Under the pieces are notes generated by a model. It did not search any database. It saw only the letters and a list, made by a program, of their open reading frames with translations, and was not told the DNA's origin. From assembly GCA_934526015.1 (NCBI GenBank), contig CAKSZY010000017.1, positions 1 through 44,502 on the forward strand: DNA of 44,502 nt, read 5' to 3'. Every line of letters starts with the position of its first letter. Positions within the stretch are counted from its first letter, which is position 1. Shown piece after piece: positions 19,478 through 28,514 of this stretch. Source of the stretch: an uncultured Dokdonella sp. (GTDB lineage: Bacteria > Pseudomonadota > Gammaproteobacteria > Xanthomonadales > Rhodanobacteraceae). The position numbers and the translations under genes were made by a program.

Positions 19478-22400
19478 TCAGCGGATGTTCGTGTAGATGG
19501 CCGTGCTCGTCGACATCACCACCTGCCCGTCCGTACCGGCACCGTGCGTGGTGGCGCTGTTGACGACGCGCCGGTTCAGCACGTCCTGCGCGGTGATCGT
19601 GTAGGTCGCACTGCAGGTGATCGAGTCGCCCGGGACCAGCGAGCCGCCGAGCAGTTCCTCGAAGACGCCGATGAACAGTTCGTCGCCACGCAGGACGCGC
19701 ATGGGCTCGCCGTAGGCGGTCGTCGCGTCGCACTGCAGATCGGTCACGCGCGGATCGATCAGGTCGATCGCGCTCAGCGTGACCGTGCCCGGGTTGCTGA
19801 TCGCGAAGGTGTAGTGCAGCACGTCGCCGACGTTGCCGTAGTGGTCGCCGTTGGCATCGACACCGAGGCGCACGCTCTTGACCAGGCGGATCAACGGCTG
19901 CTCGCCCGAGACCGGGGCGCAGGTGCTGCTGTCCCGAGCGAACGAGCCGGTCACCGAGGCGCGGTTGTACAGGCCATTGCCCGGCGCGCCCGTGCAGACC
20001 GCGTTGCCGAGACTGCCCGCCGACACCGCGATCGGGATGCGCACGGTATAGCTGTGCGTGGCGCCCGCCGCCAGGGTCACGCCGGCAGCCGAGATCTGCA
20101 CGGCCGTACCGTTGGCGACGGCAAAGGCGCCGCCCGGCAGTGCCGGATTCAGCGTGCCGCTGGTCGTCGCGGCGAGGCCGTTGCCGGTCACCGTGACACC
20201 CATCGGCGTGAAGTCAGGCGTGTCGGTCAGCGTGTAGGTGACCGGGCTGCCGCCGGTATTGGCCAGATCGATGCGGTAGGCGACCCAGTACGTGCCCGGA
20301 CCGGTCGCGGTGACCGACTCGACGCTCTTGACCAGGTTCAGGTTGATCGTCGGCGTGATCACGCAGGCCGGGTGGGTCGGATTGACCGCGCAGTTGGGCG
20401 GCGTGCCATCGTCGATGGTCACCGCGTTGGCGATCTGCGTCACTCCGGCCGGCAGCGGGTCGACCACCTGCACGGTGAAGGTCAGCGTCGTCACGCCCGG
20501 ACTGCCGCCGGCATCCGCGGCCGGCACGTTGACCACCGAGTCGCAGGCCGTGCCGGCCGGCGAACCGGCGGCGCAGCTCCAGCCCGGCGTGCCCGAGACG
20601 AAGGTCGTGTGCAGCGGCACCGTCTCGTTGACGATCACGTTGCTCGCCACCGTGCCGCCATGGTTGCGCAGGGTGATCGTGTAGGTCAGCTGCTCGCCCG
20701 GCTCGGCGATGCCGTCGGCGGTGATGCTCTCGCCGCTGAGCGACTTGGCCACCGTCACGTTCGCCGCGGTCGGGATCGACGCGCAGTTCGCCGGGGTCGG
20801 CGTCGCCGAACAATCGGGCGGCGTGCCGCCGGTCTCGTGGACGAGGTTGGCGATGAAGCGCACGCCGTCCGGGATCGGCGTATTGACCGTGGTCACCACG
20901 GTCAGCACCAGCGTGCCCGGCGTCGCGCCGACCTGCGGCGGAACGGTCAGGCCGGTCCACGTCACCACGCCGGCTGCGTGCGAACCGCCGTTCGTCGCAC
21001 TGACGAACGTCGTGTTCGCATCGAGCGGATCGGTCAGGCCGTAGCCGCTGACGGCGCTGCCGCCGTCGTTCGTCAGCGTGATCGTCCAGGTCAGCGTTTC
21101 GCCCGGCTCGGCGATGCCGTTGCCGTTGGCGTCGGCCACCGTCTTGGCGATCGCGACGCGGCCTTCGGTCGGCGTCGTCGTCGAGCAGACGTTCGGACTC
21201 GGGCAGTCCGGCGGCGTGTCGCCGCCGTTGACGAGGTTGACGATCGACGTCACGCCGGCCGGGATCGGGTTGGCGACCGTGAACACGATGGTGACGGTGG
21301 TCGAACCGCTTGCGGGCACGCTGGCCACGGTCACGGCGCAGGTACCGGCGCCGACCACCGGCGTCGCGCAGGCGGTCACGCCGGCGCCCGTCACGCTGGT
21401 CAGGGTCGCGCCGTTCGGCACGTTCTCGGTGAAGTCGTAATCCGTGAAGGCGACGCCACCGCTGTTGCTCAGCGTGATCGTCCAGGTCAGCGTTTCGCCC
21501 GGTTCGGCGATGCCCGGCCGCGTGCCGCCGCTCTCGACCGGCCCTGCCTTCACGAGGGTCACGTTCGCGGCGAGCGGATGCGAGGTCTGGCAACCGCCCG
21601 GCGTCGTGCAGACCGGCTGCGGATTGTCCGGATCGCCCGGATCGTTGCCGCCTGTCGCCGTCACGCTGTTGTTCACGCTCGTCGTCGCAGTCGCCGCCAC
21701 CGTCGCCGTGTAGACCAGCGTATAGGTGCCCGGCGCCGTGCCCGTCGGCAGCGTGCAGGTCAGCGCGCCCGTGCAGCCGGTGAATCCGGTCGAGCTCGTC
21801 ACCGAACCGAAGGTCAGGCCGGGGTCCAGTACGTCGGTCACCACCACGTTGCTCAGCAGCGCGGCGTTGGCGACCACGACGTTCACGGTGTAGGTGATCG
21901 TCTCGCCCAGCGCCACGATCGAGCCGCTGGCGGGATTGGCGCTCTTGTTCAGCGTCACCGACGGCTTGAGCGGATGCGAGGTCTCGCACGCGCCCGGTGC
22001 CGAACAGCTCGGACCGCCCGGCGTGCCGCCTGTCGGCACCACGTTGTTGCCGACCGTACCGGTCGCATTCGCGTTCACCGTCGCGGTGTATTCCACCGTG
22101 TACGTGCCCGGCGCCGTGCCCGTCGGCAGCGTGCACTGCACGGTGCCCGTGCAACTGAAGCTGCCCGGGTTCGTCACCGTGCCGAAGGTCTGGTTCGCGC
22201 TCAGCGTATCGGTCAGCACCAGCGGGCTGGTCAGCGCCGCGTTGCTCACCACCGCCGTCAGCGTGTAGGTGATCGTCTGGCCCGCGCTCACCGCCGTACC
22301 GCTGGCCGGGTTCGAGGCCTTCGACACCGTCACTGCCGGATTCAGCGGATGCGTGGTCTGGCAACCGCCCGGCGTCGTGCAGACCGGATCCGGGTCGCCG

Positions 22401-25400
22401 CCCGGCGGATTCGTCGCCGCCACGTTGTTGCCGACCGGGCCGGTCGCATTGGTATTCACCGTCGCCGTGTAGACCAGCGTGTAGGTGCCTGGCGCCGTAC
22501 CCGCCGGCAACGTGCAGGTCAGGCTGCCGCCGCAGGTGAATGCGGGGTGGGTGCTGCCCGTATCCACAGTGCCGAAGGTCTGGTTCCCGCTCAGCGTATC
22601 GGCCAGCGTCAGCACTTCATTCGTCGTCGCGTTCGCCACCACCACCGTCACCGTGTAGGTGATCGTCTGGCCGGCAACCACCGCCGTACCGCTGGCCGGG
22701 TTCGAGGCCTTCGACACGGTCACGGCCGGGTTCAGCGGATGCGAGGTCTCACAGGCGCCCGGCGCCGTGCAGGTCGGACCGCCCGGTGTGCCACCCGTCG
22801 GCACCACGTTGTTGCCGACCGTGCCGGTCGCATTCGCGTTCACCGTCGCGGTGTATTCCACCGTGTACGTGCCCGGCGCCGTGCCCGTCGGCAGCGTGCA
22901 CTGCACGGTGCCCGTGCAACTGAAGCTGCCCGGGTTCGTCACCGAGCCGAAGGTCTGGTTCGCGCTCAGCGTGTCGGTCAGCACCAGCGGGCTGGTCAGC
23001 GCCGCGTTGCTCACCACCGCCGTCACCGTGTAGGTGATCGTCTGGCCCGCACTCACGGCCACACCACTGGCCGGGTTCGAGGCCTTCGACACCGTCACCA
23101 CCGGAGTCAGTGGATGCGAGGTTTCACAGGCGCCCGGCGCCGTGCAGGTCGGACCGCCCGGCGTGCCACCCGTCGGCACCACGTTGTTGCCGACCGTGCC
23201 GGTCGCATCGGCGTTCACCGTCGCGGTGTACTCCACCGTGTACGTGCCCGGCGCCGTGCCTGTCGGCAGCGTGCACTGCACGGTGCCCGTGCAACTGAAG
23301 CTGCCCGGGTTCGTCACCGAGCCGAAGCTCTGGTTCGCGCTCAGCGTGTCGGTCAGCACCAGCGGGCTGGTCAGCGCCGCGTTGCTCACCACCGCCGTCA
23401 CCGTGTAGGTGATCGTCTGGCCCGCGCTCACCGCCACACCGCTGGCCGGGTTCGAGGCCTTCGACACCGTCACCGCCGGAGTCAGCGGATGCGAGGTTTC
23501 ACAGGCGCCCGGCGCCGTACAGGTCGGGCCACCCGGCGTGCCGCCCGTCGGCACCACGTTGTTGCCGACCGTGCCGGTCGCATCGGCGTTCACCGTCGCG
23601 GTGTATTCCACCGTGTACGTGCCCGGCGCCGTGCCCGTCGGCAACGTGCACTGCACGGTGCCCGTGCAACTGAAGCTGCCCGGGTTCGTCACCGACCCGA
23701 AGGTCTGGTTCGCGCTCAGCGTGTCGGTCAGCACCAGCGGGCTGGTCAGCGCCGCGTTGCTCACCACCGCCGTCACCGTGTAGGTGATCGTCTGGCCCGC
23801 GCTCACCGCCACACCGCTGGCCGGGTTCGAGGCCTTCGACACCGTCACCACCGGATTCAGCGGATGCGTGGTCTGGCAACCGCCCGGCGTCGTGCAGACC
23901 GGCTGCGGATTGCCCGGATCGCCCGGATCGTTGCCGCCTGTCGCCGTCACGCTGTTGTTCACGCTCGTCGTCGCAGTCGCCGCCACCGTCGCCGTGTAGA
24001 CCAGCGTATAGGTGCCCGGCGCCGTGCCCGTCGGCAGCGTGCAGGTCAGCGCGCCCGTGCAGCCGGTGAATCCGGTCGAGCTCGTCACCGAACCGAAGGT
24101 CAGGCCGGGGTCCAGTACGTCGGTCACCACCACGTTGCTCAGCAGCGCGGCGTTGGCGACCACGACGTTCACGGTGTAGGTGATCGTCTCGCCCAGCGCC
24201 ACGATCGAGCCGCTGGCGGGATTGGCGCTCTTGTTCAGCGTCACCGACGGCTTGAGCGGATGCGAGGTTTCGCAGGCGCCCGGCGCCGTGCAGGTCGGAC
24301 CGCCCGGCGTGCCGCCTGTCGGCACCACGTTGTTGCCGACCGTGCCGGTCGCATTCGCGTTCACCGTCGCGGTGTATTCCACCGTGTAGGTGCCCGGCGC
24401 CGTGCCCGTCGGCAACGTGCACTGCACGGTGCCCGTGCAACTGAAGCTGCCCGGGTTCGTCACCGTGCCGAAGGTCTGGTTTCCGCTCAGCGTGTCGGTC
24501 AGCACCAGCGGGCTGGTCAGCGCCGCATTGCTCACCACCGCCGTCACCGTGTAGGTGATCGTCTGGCCTGCGCTCACGGCCACGCCGCTGGCCGGGTTCG
24601 AGGCCTTCGACACGGTCACCGCCGGAGTCAGTGGATGCGTCGTCGTGCAGGTCGTGCAGGTCGGCGGGTTGTCGCCGCCGCCACCCGTCGCGGTGACGTT
24701 GTTGGCGACGCTGCCGACCGCCGTGTTGTTGACCGTGGCGGTGTAGGTGACGGTGTAGGTGCCGATCGCGGTGCCGATGGGCAGGGTGCAGGTCAGGCTG
24801 CCGGTGCAGGTGAAGCTCGGATGGCTGCTGCTGACGCCGCCGTAGGTCAGGCCGGGGCCGAGCGTGTCGGTCAGCGTCAGCACGGCGGTCAGCGGTGCGT
24901 TCGCGATGGTGGCGCTCAGCGTGTAGGTGATCGTGTCGCCGATGTCGACGAGCGTTCCGGGAACCGGCGAGGAATTCTTGACGACGCTGATGACCGGTCT
25001 GGCGACAACGGTCTGCGCATTGGCGGTGTTCGGCGCGCAGCCGACACCCGTGCAGGTTTCATTGCCTGCGCCGATGGTCGTCGTGACCGGGATCGGCCCG
25101 GGATTGCTCGGCACCACGACATAGTTGAAGTTGAAGATCAGCGACTGGCCCGGCGCCAGCGTGGTGGGCATGCCGGCGAACGTCACCGTGCACAGCGGCG
25201 CGGGATTCCAGGTCGCGGTGACGCCGGGCGGCAGCAGGGTGAAGTTGACCGCCGCCGGGCACGTGACGGGATTGAGCGGATTGCCGATCGTGACGCCGTA
25301 GGTCACGCCGGTGGCCGTGACATCGCCCGCATTGGTGAACACGAAGTTGCCGTAGGCGGTATCGCCGGGCAGCACGTTCGAGGTCACGCTGACCTGGGTG

Positions 25401-27133
25401 CCGACGTCAACGCCGGTGGTCAGCGGAATGATGACGATCGGGAGTACCTCTGGCACCGAACGTTCCAGCGCCCACAGATCCAGACCCTTGGCCGTCGCGA
25501 AATACTGGTTCGCGCCACCCGTGGTCGAGCAGTCCGTGTTGGCGTCGTTCGATCCGCCCCAGACGCGGTAGTAGTTGCCCGACCCGCCGAAGTTGGCGTC
25601 GTTGGAGTTCGCGCCGACCAGCGAATGGTCGGGCGAAGGCGGCACGATCAGACTGGCGGCGCCGCACAGGTGCCCGTTGAGAACGCCGACCAGCGTGTTG
25701 TTGTTCGTGCGATAGCCGCGATCGTCGTAGTAGACGGTGTAGCGATCCGCGGGCTGGAAGCCGTTGAGCTTGTCCAGCGTGGGACCGCCCTGGTTGTTGC
25801 CTTCCACGTCGAGCATCGGGAAATGGATTTCACCGTTGCGCCCGTAGATGCGGAAGTCGTAGGTGCCGGCCGGGAACGGATTGCCGTTGTTGTCGAGACC
25901 GTCCCACAGCACCGTATGGCTGCCGGTGAGCGCGGTTCCGGTGAGCACGCGGTTGCAGACGTTGGCCGGGTTGAAATCGTTCGGGATGCAGCCGGGGGCG
26001 CCGCTGATCACGATTTCATAGGTGAGGGTGTTCTGCGTGTCGAAGGTGAACACGCCGCCGGCCGAGACGGTGGAGGTGTTGCCGCCGACATTGCCGTTGA
26101 AGCTCGGATTCACCAGCATCGGCTGTGACGGGGCGTGCGGAATCGCCAGCGCGGTAAGCACGCGGTTGACTTCCGTGGCATTGGCGCCGCCCGGCATCAC
26201 GTCACTGAAGAAGATCGGGTATTCGGGGGCCTGCGCGGTGATGCCCGCGGTGACGTAGTTGCCGGAATTGACGTTCTGGTTGGCGCCGCGAATGTCGCGG
26301 TACAGCGGGGCACCCGCGTCGACGAAGCCTCGCGAGTTGGCATAGAAGGTCGCGCGATTCGGATCGAGGTTGCGGAAGGTCTGCTTGTAGCGGAAACCGT
26401 CGCTGGAGACGTAGTAGAGCGCGTTGCGCAGGAAGCGGCTGTTGGACTGCAGGTAGACCGTCCAGGCGTACGTGAACACGCGGCCGTTGAGGTCGGCGAG
26501 CGAGTTCTGGCTGCCGCGAACCGTGACGTCCCAGGCCGCGACGCGGTCGGCGTTCAGGATCGTCGGCGTGGCGATCGCGGCGGTATTGTTGTTGCAGCCG
26601 TCGGCGTTGCTGCAGGTGGCCGCGGTGAAGCGCACGCCATAGATGCCGGTCGACGGTGCGGCATACCAGCAGGGATTGAAACCGTTGGTGACGGTGGCCG
26701 AGAGATCGGCGCTGTTCGGTCCGGCGAGTTCCTCGGCGCGGCTGGCGATGGTGCCGCGGCCGCTCTGGCTGCTGCAGGTGAAGTCGGCCGTGCCGGGAAT
26801 CGTTTCGTTGCCCTTGGCGCCGAACGACTGCGGGTTGTAGACGAAGATGTCGCCGCCGTCGCTGCGGTTGCGCGAACCGAGCAGGATGACTTCGCCGGCC
26901 TCGGCATACACGTAGAGGAACTGCCGTGTGCGTACGACGTTGGCGTTGACCGTGTTGCTGACGTCCATCACGCCGCGGTTGCCGGTCGAGCCGTCGCCCG
27001 CGGCCGGATGCAGGGTGCGCGTGCCTTCCGCCGCGAGATGCGGAGAAAATGCGGCCAGTCCGGCCGCCGCGAGCGCCACTCGTGCAACCGAGGCCCATCG
27101 GCCACGCGTGAATGCGGAAAGTCGTTCGAACAT
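19478..27133 (-). CDS. Giant DUF11-repeat surface protein (2551 residues)
   Basis: ATG at 27133, chosen for the GGGGGA Shine-Dalgarno 5 bp upstream and the signal peptide it gives (MFERLSAFTR to PHLAAEG). Residues ~37-640 form a unique domain (YVYAEAGEVILLGSRNRSDG, LRNALYYVSSDGFRYKQTFR, VLWDGLDNNGNPFPAGTYDF). The rest holds about 14 DUF11/Ig-like modules of ~125 residues, each with a TITYT strand and SCTGTVQCTLPTGTAPGTYT core. Modules 2-9 are nearly identical; the last five (IAEPGETLTWTITLSN, VLHYTFAISNPGTV) diverge. It ends in TSTAIYTNIR without an anchor motif. It is probably an outer-surface stalk or adhesin; the function is inferred from repeat architecture only. Cys pairs in each module may form disulfides. 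The downstream DUF11 protein with a sorting tail is likely co-expressed. Confidence 0.87.
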   Translation of the reverse strand: MFERLSAFTRGRWASVARVALAAAGLAAFSPHLAAEGTRTLHPAAGDGSTGNRGVMDVSNTVNANVVRTRQFLYVYAEAGEVILLGSRNRSDGGDIFVYNPQSFGAKGNETIPGTADFTCSSQSGRGTIASRAEELAGPNSADLSATVTNGFNPCWYAAPSTGIYGVRFTAATCSNADGCNNNTAAIATPTILNADRVAAWDVTVRGSQNSLADLNGRVFTYAWTVYLQSNSRFLRNALYYVSSDGFRYKQTFRNLDPNRATFYANSRGFVDAGAPLYRDIRGANQNVNSGNYVTAGITAQAPEYPIFFSDVMPGGANATEVNRVLTALAIPHAPSQPMLVNPSFNGNVGGNTSTVSAGGVFTFDTQNTLTYEIVISGAPGCIPNDFNPANVCNRVLTGTALTGSHTVLWDGLDNNGNPFPAGTYDFRIYGRNGEIHFPMLDVEGNNQGGPTLDKLNGFQPADRYTVYYDDRGYRTNNNTLVGVLNGHLCGAASLIVPPSPDHSLVGANSNDANFGGSGNYYRVWGGSNDANTDCSTTGGANQYFATAKGLDLWALERSVPEVLPIVIIPLTTGVDVGTQVSVTSNVLPGDTAYGNFVFTNAGDVTATGVTYGVTIGNPLNPVTCPAAVNFTLLPPGVTATWNPAPLCTVTFAGMPTTLAPGQSLIFNFNYVVVPSNPGPIPVTTTIGAGNETCTGVGCAPNTANAQTVVARPVISVVKNSSPVPGTLVDIGDTITYTLSATIANAPLTAVLTLTDTLGPGLTYGGVSSSHPSFTCTGSLTCTLPIGTAIGTYTVTYTATVNNTAVGSVANNVTATGGGGDNPPTCTTCTTTHPLTPAVTVSKASNPASGVAVSAGQTITYTVTAVVSNAALTSPLVLTDTLSGNQTFGTVTNPGSFSCTGTVQCTLPTGTAPGTYTVEYTATVNANATGTVGNNVVPTGGTPGGPTCTAPGACETSHPLKPSVTLNKSANPASGSIVALGETITYTVNVVVANAALLSNVVVTDVLDPGLTFGSVTSSTGFTGCTGALTCTLPTGTAPGTYTLVYTATVAATATTSVNNSVTATGGNDPGDPGNPQPVCTTPGGCQTTHPLNPVVTVSKASNPASGVAVSAGQTITYTVTAVVSNAALTSPLVLTDTLSANQTFGSVTNPGSFSCTGTVQCTLPTGTAPGTYTVEYTATVNADATGTVGNNVVPTGGTPGGPTCTAPGACETSHPLTPAVTVSKASNPASGVAVSAGQTITYTVTAVVSNAALTSPLVLTDTLSANQSFGSVTNPGSFSCTGTVQCTLPTGTAPGTYTVEYTATVNADATGTVGNNVVPTGGTPGGPTCTAPGACETSHPLTPVVTVSKASNPASGVAVSAGQTITYTVTAVVSNAALTSPLVLTDTLSANQTFGSVTNPGSFSCTGTVQCTLPTGTAPGTYTVEYTATVNANATGTVGNNVVPTGGTPGGPTCTAPGACETSHPLNPAVTVSKASNPASGTAVVAGQTITYTVTVVVANATTNEVLTLADTLSGNQTFGTVDTGSTHPAFTCGGSLTCTLPAGTAPGTYTLVYTATVNTNATGPVGNNVAATNPPGGDPDPVCTTPGGCQTTHPLNPAVTVSKASNPASGTAVSAGQTITYTLTAVVSNAALTSPLVLTDTLSANQTFGTVTNPGSFSCTGTVQCTLPTGTAPGTYTVEYTATVNANATGTVGNNVVPTGGTPGGPSCSAPGACETSHPLKPSVTLNKSANPASGSIVALGETITYTVNVVVANAALLSNVVVTDVLDPGLTFGSVTSSTGFTGCTGALTCTLPTGTAPGTYTLVYTATVAATATTSVNNSVTATGGNDPGDPDNPQPVCTTPGGCQTSHPLAANVTLVKAGPVESGGTRPGIAEPGETLTWTITLSNSGGVAFTDYDFTENVPNGATLTSVTGAGVTACATPVVGAGTCAVTVASVPASGSTTVTIVFTVANPIPAGVTSIVNLVNGGDTPPDCPSPNVCSTTTPTEGRVAIAKTVADANGNGIAEPGETLTWTITLTNDGGSAVSGYGLTDPLDANTTFVSATNGGSHAAGVVTWTGLTVPPQVGATPGTLVLTVVTTVNTPIPDGVRFIANLVHETGGTPPDCSATPTPANCASIPTAANVTVAKSLSGESITADGIAEPGEQLTYTITLRNHGGTVASNVIVNETVPLHTTFVSGTPGWSCAAGSPAGTACDSVVNVPAADAGGSPGVTTLTFTVQVVDPLPAGVTQIANAVTIDDGTPPNCAVNPTHPACVITPTINLNLVKSVESVTATGPGTYWVAYRIDLANTGGSPVTYTLTDTPDFTPMGVTVTGNGLAATTSGTLNPALPGGAFAVANGTAVQISAAGVTLAAGATHSYTVRIPIAVSAGSLGNAVCTGAPGNGLYNRASVTGSFARDSSTCAPVSGEQPLIRLVKSVRLGVDANGDHYGNVGDVLHYTFAISNPGTVTLSAIDLIDPRVTDLQCDATTAYGEPMRVLRGDELFIGVFEELLGGSLVPGDSITCSATYTITAQDVLNRRVVNSATTHGAGTDGQVVMSTSTAIYTNIR
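21570..24626 (-). repeat. Eight near-identical 375-396-bp DUF11-encoding DNA repeats
   Basis: In reading direction the units are: r1 24626-24252 (375 bp), r2 24251-23856 (396), r3 23855-23481 (375), r4 23480-23106 (375), r5 23105-22731 (375), r6 22730-22341 (390), r7 22340-21966 (375), r8 21965-21570 (396). Boundaries are estimated from a conserved anchor in each unit. r3, r4 and r5 differ at only scattered bases. r1-r2 and r7-r8 form a second-order duplication about 2286 bp apart: r2 and r8 share a distinct variant sequence (KSANPASGSIVALGETI). All changes in length are multiples of three, so the frame is preserved. Confidence 0.9.
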
Positions 27134-27462
27134 ACATCCCCCAAGAGTTGCGCAAACGCCCGCAATGATCCGCATGGACCGGAATCGCGGGTGATTCATG
27201 CCGGTTGTATCGAATCGAATCGTGTCGTGTCTGGACCAGACAAGGACAGGCGGCCCGACTTTGAAGCCCTCCCCCCAACGGAGAAGCCGAAGCCACGACG
27301 GACGGGCTTCGCTCCCTTGAAGCCTAGAAAAATCGCCCAAGCCAAATCACTCACCCCGGCTTGCGTCCGCTCACGATTTCTCACCCGATCGTACGGCAAG
27401 TGCGCTGTTTCACGAAATTTGCCGCCGTGGCGGGGCTGTGAACAATTGTAACGCCCTTGGTA
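27134..27462 (-). other. 329-bp upstream region of the giant DUF11 gene
   Basis: No gene is visible. Features: a near-palindrome around ACAATTGT (27439-27452) just past the response-regulator stop; palindrome GTCTGGACCAGAC (27229-27241); pentamer repeats (CGAAT)2(CGTGT)2 at 27211-27230; and on the minus strand a GGCTTC/GAAGCC stem near 27312-27331. No clear -35/-10 pair was found. The region probably contains the promoter and a structured 5' UTR. Confidence 0.4.
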
Positions 27463-28161
27463 CTACGGGCCCTCCGCCACGGCAACGTAGCCGCAGCCGC
27501 GCACCGAACGCACGGGCAGGCTGGCGTCCATCGCTTCGAGGACGCGCCGGCGCAGGCGGTGGAGCAGCATGTCGAGCCGATGCGGATCGAACTCCTCCGG
27601 CGCCGACGAAATGCATGCAATCAACTGTTCGCGGGCGACCGGTTCGCCGACACGTGCGAACAAGTGCGACAGCAGCAGCTTCTCGGGGAGGTTCAAGGCC
27701 AGCGTGCGCCCGTCCGGAGCGACCAATTGCCATCCGGCGGCGTCGACGCGCCAACCGCCCCTGGCCGTCGGCTCCGATGCGGCAGGCGCGGGCGGGCGCA
27801 GGCGTCTTCCCACGCTGACCAGGGTCGCGGCCAGCACGTCGATGTCGACCGGCTTGCCGAGCCAGGCGTCCGCCGGCTCGCGCAAGGCGAGCACCCGCTC
27901 GTGCGGGATGCCGCGTCCGGTCAACATGACGATGCCGATCGACGAACCGGCACGCAGGCGCCGCGCGACGTCGATGCCGCTTTCACCGGCCAGGCCGACG
28001 TCCAGCACGACCAGATCGAACGTCGCCGTCCGCAGGCGTCGCTCGAGTTCGGCCGACGTGCCGAAGCCCTCGGCCGTGAAGCCCAGCGCCCCGAGTTCCG
28101 GCACGAGGATCGCTTCCCTGAACTCGGCGTCGTCCTCGAGCACGGCTACCGTGAAATTCAT
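27463..28161 (-). CDS. OmpR/PhoB-type response regulator
   Basis: A 232-residue regulator. The receiver domain has the acidic pair ED10/D11, phospho-acceptor Asp54 (LVVLDVGLAGESG), Thr81 (VMLTGRG) and Lys103 (LGKPVD). The C-terminal winged-helix DNA-binding domain is seen as LALNLPEKLLLSHLFARVGE to RLRRRVLEAMD and the wing SVRGCGYVAV. The ATG at 28161 begins the receiver directly. The cognate kinase is probably the histidine kinase upstream on the same strand, although 353 bp of REP repeats separate them. The giant DUF11 gene begins 329 bp downstream and is a candidate target; that is inference. Confidence 0.9.
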   Translation of the reverse strand: MNFTVAVLEDDAEFREAILVPELGALGFTAEGFGTSAELERRLRTATFDLVVLDVGLAGESGIDVARRLRAGSSIGIVMLTGRGIPHERVLALREPADAWLGKPVDIDVLAATLVSVGRRLRPPAPAASEPTARGGWRVDAAGWQLVAPDGRTLALNLPEKLLLSHLFARVGEPVAREQLIACISSAPEEFDPHRLDMLLHRLRRRVLEAMDASLPVRSVRGCGYVAVAEGP

Positions 28162-28261
28162 GCGTGTTCGCTCCCGACTGAGGGAGTATTCGGCGCCACC
28201 CGCGCGAAGGATGCCCGGAACGGCGGCGCAATTCAAAATGGGGCTTCGGGAGGTCGTGTGG

Positions 28262-28509
28262 CTGTAGGAGCGCACCCTGTGCGCGATCGCTCTTCTTTCA
28301 ACCTTCTTACAACGCCTCGGTCGCGCACAGGGTGCGCTCCTACAGCTTCGTGCACGAACGAAGGTGGCGCGCTGGCCGAAGCCTCTCCTTTGCCGCGAAG
28401 GGGCTTTCGCGCGTGGAAACAAGCGAAGCCTGGCGCTGTAGGAGCGCACCCTGTGCGCGACCTTGAGGCGCCACGCAAGAGCGATCGCGCACAGGGTGCG
28501 CTCCTACAG
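28262..28509. repeat. Four copies of a 25-bp GTAG/REP palindrome in nested inverted order
   Basis: The 25-mer beginning CTGTAGGAGCGCACCCTGTG occurs at 28262-28286 (+), 28321-28345 (-), 28436-28460 (+) and 28485-28509 (-), all exact. Copies 1 and 4 match over 33 bp (28262-28294 and 28477-28509). Copies 2 and 3 share their own 3' variant (GCGCGACC). This is a BIME-like arrangement of two inverted pairs filling the gap between the kinase and regulator genes; the last copy ends 5 bp before the kinase stop codon. The remaining gap sequence holds no gene. Confidence 0.9.
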
Positions 28510-28514
28510 CCTCT

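Noticed and set aside
19325..26128. A 2267-codon open frame on the plus strand opposite the DUF11 genes
   Set aside because: Its Arg/His-rich repetitive product is the antisense shadow of the DUF11 repeats; the minus frame has signal peptides, ribosome-binding sites and family sequence.
27140..27460. c-di-GMP-I riboswitch upstream of the giant DUF11 gene
   Set aside because: I could not find the conserved GEMM core motifs or tetraloop/receptor pairing in the minus-strand leader.
28262..28509. Possible CRISPR array because of four 25-bp repeats
   Set aside because: Repeats alternate in orientation, spacers are unequal (34-90 bp), and no cas genes are present; this is a REP/BIME arrangement.
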